Below, in pieces: positions 13,993 through 28,900 of a DNA stretch of 64,000 nt. This DNA comes from Eopsaltria australis (Eukaryota; Chordata; Aves; Passeriformes; Petroicidae), in NCBI GenBank assembly GCA_034509425.1, contig JAVTVJ010000068.1, positions 4,092,001 through 4,156,000 on the forward strand. Direction: 5' to 3'. The notes below the pieces were generated by a model that saw only the letters and a list, made by a program, of their open reading frames with translations, had not been told where the DNA came from and made no database searches. How positions within the stretch are numbered: the stretch's first letter is position 1; each line of letters starts with the position of its first letter. The translations under genes were made by a program, and so were the position numbers.

Positions 13993-16900
13993 TTTCAGCT
14001 CTCCATCTTTCCCAGATCTTTCCCAAATCTTGTTAGACTTATAGTCAGGTGACAAAAGTTGCTACTTATGAAGTAATACCTTGGAACTACTTCAGCTCTG
14101 TGGCTCGGATGAACTCCAGCAACTACAAGAGCACAGCCCTCAATGTTTATATACTTGAGTTTCTCTGCAACAGTCTGTGCAAGAACCCGAAGTGGCACTG
14201 TTGCCCTACAGCCCAAAGAAAGTAATGAGAATCAGAAATGCAAGTCATATTAATGAAATATTTTGCCATATTATACAGAATTTATTTGATCAGAAAAAGA
14301 TGAGCTTTCAAATAGTGGTAATTTTAAACAACAGTGCAACTGAACAGATTCTGCAAAGACCTTATGCTTTCTGGCACAGAATAAATCAGCTCTTCCTATG
14401 CAATAGTTCTTTGAAGGGCGGAGAACAGCATAGAGCAGGCACCACAAGGAACAAGAAAGTATCAGTAGGGAGGATGCAATAATAGATAAGGCATCAATTA
14501 GGTCTTTCTTACCCAAAACTCTGAAAACTTTCAACACTACAGGGATTTTACACAGAACATGTATTACACCAGACAGCCAACGTGAAATTAAGAATTAATC
14601 ACTGTAACACAACACACAGCACATTCTAGATATAAAGCAGTCTGATCAGTATTTAATCACATTACTAATGAACAGTGACTTCAACTACCCATGAACAGAA
14701 ATCTTCTTTCAGATACCTACTGCTTGGATTGTTTCATTATTGTTAGAAAACATAAAAGAAAACTTAAAAGCTATTGAGAAAACCTTTCAAGCCCTGACAC
14801 TCAACATAGAGCAGCCAAGGCCCTGACAGCCCCTCACCTATCATTTTAGCAATCACGCCTAGACTATTACATTTTATCTGCAGTGCCATTTTGAGAAATA
14901 CATCTACTCTGGTTACCTTGGCAGGGGAAGGGGAGGGATTGGGCATCTGGTTGGGTTTTATTTGCAGGCTTGGTTTTTGAGGAGCTGGGGAGGAGGATGA
15001 GCATTACTTGATTTGAACAACTGATTGCTAGGCAGCTTTGGAAGCATGTTTTTACAAGTTTGGGGTCTAGGTTTTTTTGTCTTATTACTCTGCCCTTGAC
15101 TGATGAGCAAAAGATTTATCAATGCTGAAATAAATTACTACACATGTAAGTGCTGATCACAGCATCAGGAGATGCCATGGCCCTGGAGTTTAACTGAACA
15201 CTGAAAAGCGGCTCTAAACACTCGGCACACAAGAGATGTGTAGATAGAAAGCTGACAGGAGCAGGGAATGCAGTGACAGGTACTGATGAATACTAATCCC
15301 TGCTGAACACAGCTATGAAAAAAAATCCAGCAGCACAAACTGTCAAGGACTCAACCCAAACTCAAGGAACTCATCCTTTTATTGACTCTCCCATAATTTC
15401 TCTGCAGGATTAGTCAGTAGTTGCTAGATTTGATCTGATCAATCAATCACAAGTTCATCAGTAAACAAACCCAGACACCTACAAATGAGATGTTTATTCT
15501 AACATCTATTCTGTTATAGAAACAAACTTAATACAAATATTTTGAAGAAAAAGTTGACAACTGCAACACTACCAGGAGCACTGAGAGCTTCCAACTTGGC
15601 AAGGAAACCAAAAATGACAGACTTTCCCTGTTCATTAAAAAACAGTTACATTTTCAGTTACTGAAAGAATGTGTAAATATTACATCTGCCTGAATCCCTT
15701 GCTTCCTTTTCCCCCCGGATATATCCTAGTTCCCAGCAAACCCCATCACTGCCCACCCTTCTAAAGCACTCAGTGCCCTGGGACTGAATTAATTGCCAAC
15801 AAAGCCACTTGCAGATTTCAGACTACTCAGTGCTCCATTACTCTGACTGAAGTAATGTTGTTTCTAAAAGGATGTCCACCATCATGTATAAGATCAAAGC
15901 AGGAATTATCAATAGCTGACTCATGTAATTACATACTGATATGAGTAACCAGCTTGAAAAATCCTGTCTTCTGCTCTCTTCACTGAACTACAGTACAGTA
16001 TCCGAACATTCCAACAGATACCAATTTAAATTTCTTAAAACTCTTAAAATCCCATAGAATACTACTGTCAACTATTTTCCAGTTTGGGTGATCCTCTTCC
16101 CCACAGATCTGTTGTTTCCTATTTTAGAATAAATTAATTGCCACGGAGCATTCATTTATTGAAGTCTAAAAGCTCTCTAAGGATTCTGTCTAAGCAGAAA
16201 TTCTGCTACAGAATGTTTTGTAACATTTTCTCTAGAAGAATTCATAAAGGGTGTGGCTTCTTTTCAAACAGTGCTTACTCACTTGGAAGCAGAGTGCAAC
16301 GATCTGAGGATGTTAATGGAGATCTTGATATGCAAAGCCCATACAGATATTGATTAACAGCATTTTGAGAACTCATTCAAGTTATTCCAAACACATGTCC
16401 CAGAGTTGGCTGAAAGACTTAATCAAGCAGAAAGTTTCAGACTGTTAGCATTAGTGAAAGGCACAGGGCTGGACAGTGCTGGCTATAGAAACACACAGAA
16501 GTGTCAGTCGTGCCATGCCACGAAGGGCAGGATTTGTCACAGACCTGAATAACTGAAAATAATGTGGAAGAGTCTTCTCAGACTTCAGACTGGTCCATCT
16601 CACATTATAATTAATGACTAAGTACTAATTTAATTTCAGAAAAACCAGTAAATCTGTAGCTAGGAGAAATCGTTCATCCTATCACATATATCTTTTAAAA
16701 ATGAGAATTCTGTCACTGCCTTTGAAGAGGACTTCTCCAACTGCAATTCCTAGTAGGTGAAATTTTGCCCTTACATCCACATCAGGTATATCAGAAAGAG
16801 GAAGGAATGAAACAAGTCTGTGTCTCTAAGGCAAAGGGAAGATCCTGAAGAGTGAGTTAGAGCCTGGATCTCTCTTCATCAAACATCCCAGCCACAGCAG

Positions 16901-19900
16901 TGAGACAGGAGCAATCAAACACAGCCTGTTTGAACAGCAGTGCGCTTGGATGGTCTCTGACTCAGAGAATTATTATATCCTGCAGGCAACTGCCATGGAA
17001 GACCGGGCCACAGACAAGCCCGATTTCCTAAACCACACCAAGCAGACACGGAAACATAAGATTGTCCCTGGCAGAGACAAAGCACAGCACATGTTTTACC
17101 CTCAAAACTGTCCAGTTTTCTATACTTGCTCTTCCCTGAACTATCATGCCTGAGCAAGCATCCATTCCAATTGTTTCTCATTCATTAATATAGCTGTGCT
17201 AGTTAGAATCACTTCATTATCAGTTGTCTCTGCCTTCAGCAAGCAAGACAAAGAAAATTGTTTACTTCAAAGAAAGTAAGCAGGAAAGCTGATTATTTCA
17301 AGTGGGCATTACTCCAGACCTTCACTGAGGAGAATTACTGACATCAGCTTCCAGGCAATGCTCAGTGCCATGACCTACACTATCCTAGTATTTCTTGAAG
17401 AAATTCTGTTCATCTGCCACAAAAACCAATATCCTCGCAGGGAAAATGAGGAGAACTAGGAACTGTTTTTCATCCCATTTCCCTGAAGTAATTAGATCAC
17501 CGTCACTGATCTTTCTCACAGAATGGTGTCACCACACTTTTTGATGTTCTGTCCACCTTCCAAATCTGCTCAGTGATGATTTGGTACTTGATAACCAGGG
17601 ACACAGAAACTGAGGCATTTCTTTTAGAAAGGAAGTGAATGGGCAGCAAGTACAAAATTACAGATTGACCCATTTTAATTATTTTTCTAGTTGGAAAGTA
17701 TTTTTGTTGTAGGGTAAAAAACTTCCCAGCTAAATGTAGAGCTGAGAAGAAATCCCTGAAGAGGTCCTCGATCAGCTGAAAGACACCTGTGGACTATTTA
17801 TTTTATTTACTGGATATGGAAAAACATCCTACCGAAAGGATAGCTATTTGAATAGAAAAAAAAGGACAAGGTACCTTAGTTGAAAAGTTGAAAAAGAGAC
17901 CAAAAGTTTTCAAGTAAGAGCTCACAGAAAAAAGAAAGAAGTGCAAATGCTATCTAGAGCATGAAATCCATGTCAGTTTTAAGAACACAAACCTAAACAC
18001 CTGTAATTTTTGTGGGTTTGCTTCTGTTTTAAGAGAAATTATTTTATTCTCTTTTTGGTTCAGCCTGATAAATCATTTTTACATTATCTGACAACATCCA
18101 TTTGACCACAGCTGAAACAACTTCTAGCAGTTAAGACAATTTCACCAACTAGGTTTAGTTGCATCTGATTAATATAGCATTAAATTGAGGTTTTAAACTG
18201 AAGGACAAAAATATACAATCACATGCTTACACACGAAAATTCCTTACTTAAAATTTGGAGTAAATTAATGAACCAGAAAGAAAGGATTCTAGCTCTATAA
18301 GGATTTCTCTGCTACAGATATGTAGGAAGCAGACCAGCACCACTCCTTCTAGTAAGAGTATTATGCTTCATGTTGTGCCCAAAGATCAGTGGCTGATCAT
18401 TACTCTAATGCCTAACTGATCACCTTTTGAAACAGACACTAGAATTTAAAATCTGACATTTCTACATTAAAAAGGATTTTCTACTAGTTGGGCTAAATTG
18501 GTATCACTGATAGATGAACATTCTACAAAAATCAGCTGAATAGAAGGAAAGACAATGCACTTACTCAGAATAAAGGATGCTAATGTTTTACTCTGTGAAG
18601 AAAAAAAAAAACCCATAGCACAATTCAAGATCCCAAGGAAAAGCAAAGTAGTGAGAAAATACCTTTAATACCTCAGCAGTGTTAAAGACACCACTGAGCA
18701 TGTTCAACTGCTACAAGGTATTTTGCAGGCTGTATGTCTTTGGAAAAAAATCCCACTAAAGACAAGTCCAGACAGTTGTGAAAGTAAATCCTGACCAACA
18801 TCCACTGCCAAAAATGTGACCCAATCTGATTCCTTTAACAAGCTGCTCAGCTGAGTCCACTCTGGAAAACCATACAAAACAGCCAGCTCATGCCAACCAC
18901 TGTAATCTTTAATTGAAGCAATTTTTTCTCATGCACAAGTCTATTTTCTTTTAACTGTTCTTTTACATTTAAGCTGTAACTTTGTAGAAATGAAAATAGA
19001 TGTAGATAATGAAGGCCAGAGTAGCTCTCCGACTAATTAACAGTACAGTCATGCTTCTTCCTACCTTCCACCCCATTATTTTCTTCATTTACATTTTTGC
19101 ATTTTTAAACAGCATCTCACAATGGATCACAACCAGGAAGAACATTGTGCCAGCTGAAGTAGCTGGTGTTGGAAGGCATGCAGGACTTTTACTGTTTAAA
19201 CCAATTCATATCTACCATGTAGATATCTTGAAATATTTTACATGCATTTTTGTACTGTCCTCCTCCTCTCTTCCTCTTTAAAAGCTTCTGGTTTGATTTA
19301 ACTCCTGTTTAAATTTATTCCAGTTCCCTCACCTCTACCACCTACTCCCCATAACGAAGCACACAAAATGAAAGGCCCTCTAGAACTGACACAGACCACT
19401 CCATTACTTAGTGGTCCTCCCACTTAATTTACTAATTTGATAAATTCTAGTAATGTTAATCTTATGGATTAAGAGCAAAACAAACATATTATAACAGGGA
19501 ATCTCTAGGCAGAAATCACTCTAGCACAATCACTCTAATTTAAAATACTATTTTTTCTTCCACTGGATGACCAGAACAATAAATGTACTTTGACCTATCT
19601 GGTCTTTCATGTCTGTAACTTTTCCTAAATTACAGAGAACATGAATGCTGGATGTCTTCTTAGGCATACAGTATTGACATTTATTCTTCTGGAAAGCTCT
19701 CCAGCAACAAGCAATGGGATTTTCTTTCCCCCATTAATTCAACAGCAATTACTTCCATGAGTCCTTATCCTCCCTCCCACATTTGCATCATAGGGTTTCT
19801 CATTCCAGCTGGAGAACTGGAAGAACTAAAGGAAGAGCTGGATATCACATAATGGTAATCAAGGTGCTGACTTGTAATTCTAGGATTTTCTAAATACTGT

Positions 19901-22900
19901 ACTTTGCTGTTGTAAACTATATTGGGGAAAAAAAAAACACAGGGAGATAACTACAATGACACAACTTTAAACAGATTATCTTGCAAATAAGTACTTTGGC
20001 ACTTTCATTACTATCTATCCAACAACAGTAAACATCTTATCAGCTTCAGAAAACCAAAAGGAATTATACACATTAATATCATAGCAGAGATTAATTACAT
20101 TGATTACCTCTGCCAGGCATTTCAGGGATGCTTTGAGACACATGCTGTACTTTACATTGAATAGTTTCCTGCTTCCTCTTCAGAAAAGCTTCAGTTGCCC
20201 AAAGACCATCTTGCCTGGAAGAATCTTTATTCTGATAAAACACTTATGACCTACAATACTTTGTTTTTTATTGCAAGTAGAAACCATGGTATCTTCCTTC
20301 TGAGCAGGATCCCTCTTGCCTCATTTTGTCTGCCTTACTTCCTCCAAAAACCTCATAAACTGTTCAGATCACAATTTAATTCTGCACTTCTTATCTCCTT
20401 CCCCAGCACGTTAACTCTAACCCCTTCAACATGAAATGACACGAATTCTTTGGAATTTTCTTTCCTTAACTGTGTTTATCAGGTATAATCAGTCAAGTTC
20501 AGACACCATTTAAAAGGACAAGTGGCTTGAGCACTCATTCCACCTACATCAAAATACTCATCACTTCCTGCCCCAAAAGGGCACCAGTGAGCACCACTGG
20601 GATGCTTGGATGCATGTAACGAGGTAACATGACAGTACAGACATGCCTGTGCAGATCTTGTTTGCTAACAGATCATAAAAACAGAATTGCACATCTTCAT
20701 ATTCATTTTTAGGGATGAACATGGTACATGCTTTTAAAATATAAACCAACAGGAAGAGCTACCTGTGAGGAAGTAAGAAGAGAGAAGAAGAGAGGATGTG
20801 TGTATGCATATGCAGAACCACTAGCAAAAAGGTCAGAGAGGAGGAGAAATGGATCATCAGATCATTTCTTATTTAGCAACAGGATGGTGAAAGCATATAG
20901 GAAAAATTCTACTGATATATTTTCCAAGAAAGTAACATTTATAGCATCAACTTTATAGTAGTGAAGATCAAGCAGGTATTTAATTAGCATGACATCAGCC
21001 AAACACACCCAGCAGAATTCCAGACACCCTCTGTGAAAAGTGTGGGTGGCTGGGTACAGATTAATTCTACAGATAAGGCAGTGATCTACTCAAATGCTAC
21101 AAATGTTTACTGAGCAACCAAAAGACATTGCCACACAGCCAAAGTTCCAGGCTGTGTCACACAACAGGCACCTAGCACAGTGAACCTCACAAAGGCAAAA
21201 TTTTCAACAGTGCCCATCAAAAAGCATTATCCTTCACCTGGACCTCTGATATTCTCCAACAGCAGAATGAAGAGTCAGAGAGCACGAGAAAAAAATTTTA
21301 GTTTAAAAGCACAGATCTAAAGTGACCACTGGCAAATCCAGTCCAAATGCAGGTCTGTTGTTCAGCACATAATCCCCCCAGTATAGAACATTATATTATC
21401 ACATACAATGAAGGATGGGAGGCAAATAAATACAGAAAACGTCATTATTAAAAAGGTCTTCATTTTGGGGAACTTTCATACTTTTCTTCTACTTCATGTT
21501 ATTTTTCTTCCATCACATTAATTTTGTGGGGGGATAGGGGAGGGCAGAGTATTTATTAAAAATAAAACTTTAGCTACTCATTTCTTATTTATTTTTAATA
21601 AAAAATAAATACTTCACAACATAATGAACAGACTCTTCACATGTCATGAAATACACCATCAATACAACCATTCAACTGATTTGAATCCCTTGTTTTTTAT
21701 TGACCATGCACTTTCAAGCACATGCTCAATTCCAGTTCTTACTCCTGGGTGTCTACACGGCTATTAGGAAAAGGGTGGAAGTCCTCAGCTGGCTGCCTCT
21801 GCACGTATCAAGCCACTTTACAAAGGCAACTGTGTTTCATTGCCTCCATTTGGTGTGGGAAAAACAAGGAAGATCAAACAATTTTTTTAGCCCAGCAGAA
21901 CCAGGATTTCTATGATAACTAATCTTGTTCCTACAATTTAGAAACAAGGCAGCTAAGGATACAGAAACAACACATTCCCGGGTGAGCTTCTAACAAGGCC
22001 AGTGCCTTAATGTAACTTGGTCCCTTGTCTAGGTAGGAGAAACTTCTACAGAAATGGCATTCATAAAATTGGAGATTTCATTTAGGTTTCAACATATGAA
22101 CTCCAGTAATCTATTGAGTTATGCAGGAATCTGTGAACAGGTAAACTATTTAATGTTCCCTAATTTTTACAGTTTTTATTAATACACAATTTCTGTAAGC
22201 TTGTTTTAGGCTTGTTTAGGCTCGTGGGTGGAGGATATGTTTTGGAAGTGTTATATTCAGCAACAGAATCACAACATTAAGGGATGTGGACAATTCCCCT
22301 TTCTTGACATTATAGACTTGCCAAACAGAACAGGTGAGGAGCTAGTTCACTTGTTACAGTGTTTTCCCTGTGTGTGGGAATCATCTCACATAACTTCAGC
22401 TGTGTAACTTTTGGATAAACAATTTAAGGGAGCCACCTGAGTGCTTCTCTCTGTAGGGACCAGAACACAGACAGGGGCCAATATCATCTGGAGAATCACA
22501 CTGAAACATGTGGCAGCTTGAAATGCTCATCTAAGACATGAGCTAAGCAGTGCTGTTCTGCCCTAACATGTACTACATGCACAAGAACAGTTTTGAGAAT
22601 GCCCCTTCAACATCCATTTTTTGTCAACACTCTATATACCATCCCAGAGCAACCTTACTTCATTCTGAAGTGACACACAATATATTGCAGAATTACCAAT
22701 GCAGACTTGGACATACAGTTCTCCATTAAATAAAATGTTCTCTGCTTGTTAAATCAAACACTGACAGACACTCACCGATGTCCACTTCATCCAGAAAAAT
22801 GTTTTGTACACAGCATAAATTGCCCTATTTTATTTACAATTAGTAACACATAATTCATTTTTTAAGTACTGGAAAAGGCAAAGGTTTTTTTGTAATCCAA

Positions 22901-25900
22901 CATTTATTTCTACTTAGAAAAATGCTTTTTTATTAAGAATATTTTAAGAAAGGAAAAAGGTGAGAGGTTATTAACAGCAAGAAGGCATTCTTCACAGAAA
23001 CTAAATGTCCAAATGAAGAAACACAAATACTTTTAAGTGAAATATATAAATATCAAATCATTAATCCCATCCTCAAAATATTTAAGAACAAACTTGTAAA
23101 AGGCATCAATAATAGAGAGTCAATTATTTTCATTCATTTTCATTTAAGGAGAAAAACGGCATTGTGAAGTTAATCAATTATCAGGACTAAAAGATAAAAT
23201 AAAGCTCATACTCAGAACTATGGCCATAGCATAAAAAACATGAACATTCTGCTTATGTGCAGTGTCAAGGAGTTGAAAGACATTGCCAAGCTAAAATCCA
23301 TCTTCAGGGGAAACTCATCTCAAATTGAAGTGTTAAAAGAAGTGGCTACAAAACAGACAGTAAAAAAATCACTGGAAACAGGTGGCACTCATTCAATTTT
23401 GAAGCAACTGAAGGGTGAAAGAGTTGTGGTGAATAACAGCCCATCAGCCTTGTCACCCACAGCTGCCCACGGGGCAAATGCCTCAGTGGAGACACAGAGA
23501 CCCAGAGTCTGAACCACCTGATGGCCGTGCCAGGCAATGGAGCTGATGCTTTAACAAAAATGTACAAGTACAGGGCACCAGGGTAGCTATAACAGGTTGG
23601 GACAATGCCAATGAAGATTTTTTAAAGGGAGAGACAGGTCACAGGCCAAGGGGGCCTTTGGTCTAAATGGAGCTGTGGTCTGACCCAGTGTGCTCTTATT
23701 AAAGGAAAGGTGATACCATAATATGCACTGTAGAACACCACACACATTGCCTGCCTGTGAAATAATTATAGGTGTGCTTAATTCACAAATGTATTTCATC
23801 AGCTCAGTTTGGGTTCTAAGAGGAAAACAGGCTTCTCTCCTTATAATTCCTTATCTCAAATAAAGGGCCTACCAGTGCTATTTGTCACTTGAAGACCTTC
23901 AAGTTTTGCAGAGTTTGCTTGCAAGTATGTGGTGGAATGCAGAAAATAAGTTCACTGACAAAATGATTTTTAGAAAATTTTTCACTTGTTTGCTTAAGTA
24001 CTGGATCTCTAATTTCTCCAAGAAGACAGGTATGATAAAATGTCTCATTACTTAAGTTTCAGCTCAGAAAACGCAGTTAAAAACGAGAGTTGGGTGAGAA
24101 GGTGATAACATAAATATACTCGCCACATAATGGTGTTAATGGTACTAAATCTCAGCAATGGTAATTTACTTGGTATTAGTGAATTCAAATAGTTTCTTTA
24201 TAATACCACTTACAATTCCACATTCACAGTGAGAGAAACAGCAAGACAACACAAACCTTGCAAGAACTCTAATTATCGCTACTTAAAATGGATTATTCTG
24301 AGAAAGATTAGAATATTTCTTTGCCAGAAGACAAAAAAGTTGTGCACAAATCAAGCTGTGCAAGAAAGCACTGTCGCTGATCTGTGTCGTTTGCAGACGC
24401 AGCATGTCCGCTGTGATTTGTCAAAACTAATTTTTCATTTTACAGATTGAGCAATACTGAGGTTTTGATGTTTTCCTAGGCTCTTGGGCTGCTGGGCTTC
24501 CTCCTCATCAGTGAAGACCAAAGTTAACAGTTTCATGGCAACAAGTTACATCTCTGATGCCTACTCAGGCTCTCCCTAATTAGCCATGCCAAATGACAGT
24601 GCCAATGGAAGCCACAGCTAATAGATCTGTATTACCTTTCAGCTGCAATGCAATAATCACCAAGTGTTTTTAGACATATATTTTCAATATTTTCAGATTT
24701 ATAATTCCAGATCCTTCACAGCTAGATATCAAGGCTTGTAAATACTAGGATCCAAAGGGCAACAGAAGGTGATTGTGCAGAGGCGCTGGGAAAAATGGAC
24801 TTTAGTGATGTCTCAGAGGAAAACCAATGTTTCTCCTCTTTTGACATCTTGGCTTAGCATGCATAGGTATCTTGGGGTTACACAGGTCTGTTCCAAACTG
24901 ATGCCAGCCTTGAAGTTGAGCTCCACGTGGCATCTGATGAACAGCCTTACAAGCTAAAGACACTTAAAACTTTCTTATAAAATTCTCTCCACTCTTGATT
25001 CTGAATCCTAAGAAATTACTTAAAGCTCCATTTTGTTACAGATTTGCTGTGAACTCCTGTGTATTACAGGAAGGAAAAAGCAAAAAAAAAAAAGCAGAGT
25101 TCTTTTGTGTTGAAGGGAAGACTAGTCACTAACCTAAAATAAACTGGCTTTATGGTAAAGTCAACTTAATTGATAGTTGGTTTCCTCACTAGCACAGCAG
25201 AGAGGTGAGTTATGGCTGAGGTGGATCATTTGTTAATTTCAGTTTACAACAAAATGCAAATCTATTTCTTCAAAGTTCTGATTTGCAGATGTTTAAATTG
25301 CTCATTTGATGCATTTGTGTAAACTGAGAAATTCCAGACTCCTACTCCTGTTGCTTATTGAACTTAGTATAATTTGGTTTTGATTTAATAATCAGACTGA
25401 GTAATTAGAAAGTCTAAAATTAAGCTAGGTACACAAGCATTGTCCTTCCTTGACTAGAATTTCTCTAAGTAGCAATAGCTTAATTTCTTTCAATAGGCCA
25501 TAATCACTTGTAAAATAGTTAGAAAATGAATTGCTCTATACTGTTAGTTAGACAACTGTTACTCTTCCCATAAGCCTCATTAGTCCTTCTAATACCTTTG
25601 ATTTTCTCTCATGTTCCTCTCTCACTTGGTCAAAATAGAGGATGGGGGCAGACTTTCCTAGCAGCTTCTTGCTTCCATTGCCCTAAATTCCCACATCAGA
25701 GAGACTTGAAAGTTATTAATGGTAATTTTGACAGTTTTCCTTTGGAAATAATTTAGCAAACATCTATCGTATCTAGATACTGATATATCAAAATGCTAAC
25801 AGATGAGGGATTTCTATGCCAAAGGAAAAGCCATTACTCCATAGCATCATTTTTGTTATGTTTCCCACCGGTAATGAAACATACCCCAGAATACCACTAA

Positions 25901-28900
25901 TAATCTGATTTTACATAACATGGCTCAGTTGCAGACTTCTTACCGAAAATTAGTAACTCCTGAAGCATATAAGCATATCTTTCACTGAATCAAAGAGAGA
26001 GCTCCAAAGTTGTTACCACTGCTCTATTTGCCACTCTGCCTCTGCATTTTTGTGCTCCCGAGTCTGATCAGGCCAGCAAGGCTGACCATCCAGACACACA
26101 GTACTGAAGGTGAAGAAATTGAACAGAGATTCAGATGTTTCAACCAAAAAATTACCTCCATTTCTCTCTGCCTAAGGGCACCTCTGATAGTTGCTGCTGT
26201 TTTCTGCAAACTTACCTTTTCCTGGAGGAATGTAGGTGGTCATCATCTAGCATAGGCATCTTTAGCTCAGTATTGTAGCACAATCTCAATAATTCCCTTC
26301 CACTTCAGCAGCAAAGACAGCACAGCCCCAGCAAGATCACAGAGATCTAAAGGGTGACTGCAGCCTAATTCTTATAAAAGGCCTTTAATCACAGATTTCT
26401 AGGGGCTTGAACATCATTAACTGTGCTGAGAGCCCCCTCTCCCTACCCAGTGTACATCCACAGAAGAGTGCACACTGGTCTGTGGGGGTCAAAACACCAG
26501 AATACTCATTCTCCCAGCTTCTGCTGTTTAATAGAAAAGCCAGAACTGTTTTAGAGAACCCAGAACCCAGGATTCCCATGTACACACAAAATGAATGAAG
26601 AGGATCCTATCACATCACCAAACCATCATCTTAAGCTGTAGGCTTTATAAGAAAGCTACACAAACTCAAATGGTATCAGACTCCTGTCTGTCAAATCATT
26701 TTAAATAAACTCTAAGAATACAAAATGGATTAGACCCTTCCAGGATCAAGACAACCAGATATTACTTTTCTGACTCACCAGTAGGATTATTACATTGACA
26801 GACAGCAGTCCTGGACTCGCATGAAAACAGATTATAACTATTTCTAGCTAAAAAAGATGCTGGGCAAGGGAGTTTCTTGGTAGTACATTTCCCTTTTTGG
26901 GATTAGGCATCTCAGTGTCATGTAATCCCTACATTATGCACCCATGTGTCTTATTAGATGCACCTCTAGACCTCTTTCGAACAGTCCATCAGGTTTGCAT
27001 TGTTGAGAGCAACAACAATGCTCTGAAAATGAATTCCAACTCTCATCATCGACTTTTTCTTCAGGATGAAGAAAGGTTTTTAGATACAGCTGTGACATCT
27101 AGAGACTCCAGGCATCTCCAGTGTCAAAGGACAGCTGAGAAAATCTCACCACAGAAATAAACTCACTAGTGCCTCTTGTACAGCATTACCTTACTTATAC
27201 TTACTTTGCCCTACCTGAAACTCAACTAAAGTCACTCCTCCATAAATCCATATATGCTTTGCTGGAATGGAGATCTACACATTTTTGATCACTCTCAAAA
27301 ATTTTGAAAAACAAATCTGCATTTAGTATGGAACAAAAAGGTTTAGGGTTTTAGCAATTACATAACTGTAAATTTCAGCTGTGGCAGTAACAACCATATT
27401 GCACTGCTGCACACAAGTCAAGGTTCACAAAACGGAACGATAAAACCTCTTATTGAAACACATTCTCCCTCAAAACTATCTTGTGCAATATAGAATATCT
27501 ACATCACAGGGAGTTTCAGCAATAAATTAGTTTGCCAGATGGGTACATATGGCAACACAGCTGACACATATAGCTACAATGAATAACACATCACCAATTT
27601 AACGCTGACTACAAACAATGCATCCTATTAAATCATTCATCCCCATAGCAGTCGCACCCAGTCCTGTTTAGGGAGACACCTTCAACATCTCATTAGGTGT
27701 ATGTCACAAGGGAGGGCCTGCAAGACACTCTTGTCAGGATAACCCATATAGCTCAGGTTTAATTTGTGAGATGAGACAACCCTTTTACACGTCACCACTA
27801 CAGGTTTTACAAACAATGACAATTTTAACAAAGGGAATGCATCACCTGTGACACATAAAGGATTTTACAACTCATCCCCAACTTCCATCAAATAGTTCCA
27901 TCCCTCCAAGCAATGCCAGGTTCTCTACAATGGCTGTAATGCAGTTTCCTGAACTTCTCATCCATAATTAGTTGATCTTTTTTTTGGAAAGTTAGTTCAT
28001 TGGATATTTCTTTTCTTGCAGTCAGTCCTTTGTCTCCTCCTAGTCTAACAGTAAGAACCAACTGACAACACTGCAAAGTTCTATCACAACTCCCCTATTT
28101 GCACTACAGAGCTAGTTCCCACATCTGCCAGCCACCACACATCTTGGAAAAGTTACCCATGTGTTAGACTGGCATCCAGTATCCCAAATTTAAAGCCTTT
28201 TCCTTTTTGCACACAGGTTAAGAATGTCTGAAGATGACTGCCTGCAGTTGCAGGACTGATTCTCTGCAAAACTCAGCAAAGCCCTTAGAGCTGAAATGAA
28301 CATACACCGTGGTAGCAGCAGACATCTGCATCTCCATGGCTTTCATTATTTGCTAATTATCTACACTACAATGTATCCCATATTTAAGTTCAGATGCAGC
28401 ATGGGGATTGGTAGTTTACACAAGCACAGACATATGTACATTTTTTAAACTAGCACTAGTTCTATACAAATTCTGCCCTGTTTTTTTACTCAATAAGAAT
28501 TCAAACTTATTTGACACCTGTGCAAGATTTCTTTGCAAATCAGATAGGACTCATACGTTCCACAGAGTCCCTAATCCAGCCCAATTTACTTTAATTGTCT
28601 CATCATCTTTCTCCCACTACAGAAAATAAGCAAAGTTAACAAAGAGCTTTGATCTAGAGATGGATGTCTGTAAGCTTGAGATGATGCACAAGCACTATAT
28701 AAGTAGAAATAAGTGAACACCAAGCACAAAGCCGCTTCCTGCTCTTTCTTCTCAAGTGCTCAACATCCACAAAGGTATGTTCTCCATTACAGCAGACTTC
28801 ACTTTGACAGCAGACATTTCAATACAGTGGCTAGACTATAAAATAAGCCTCACAGAGATTTTTGAAATTGGTCTAAAGTAGCTGGGCTCATATACAAGTA

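Noticed and set aside
23240..23512. 90-codon Lys/Val/Ser-rich plus-strand frame in the large intron
   Set aside because: No recognisable domain, splice context or promoter; such lengths are expected by chance.
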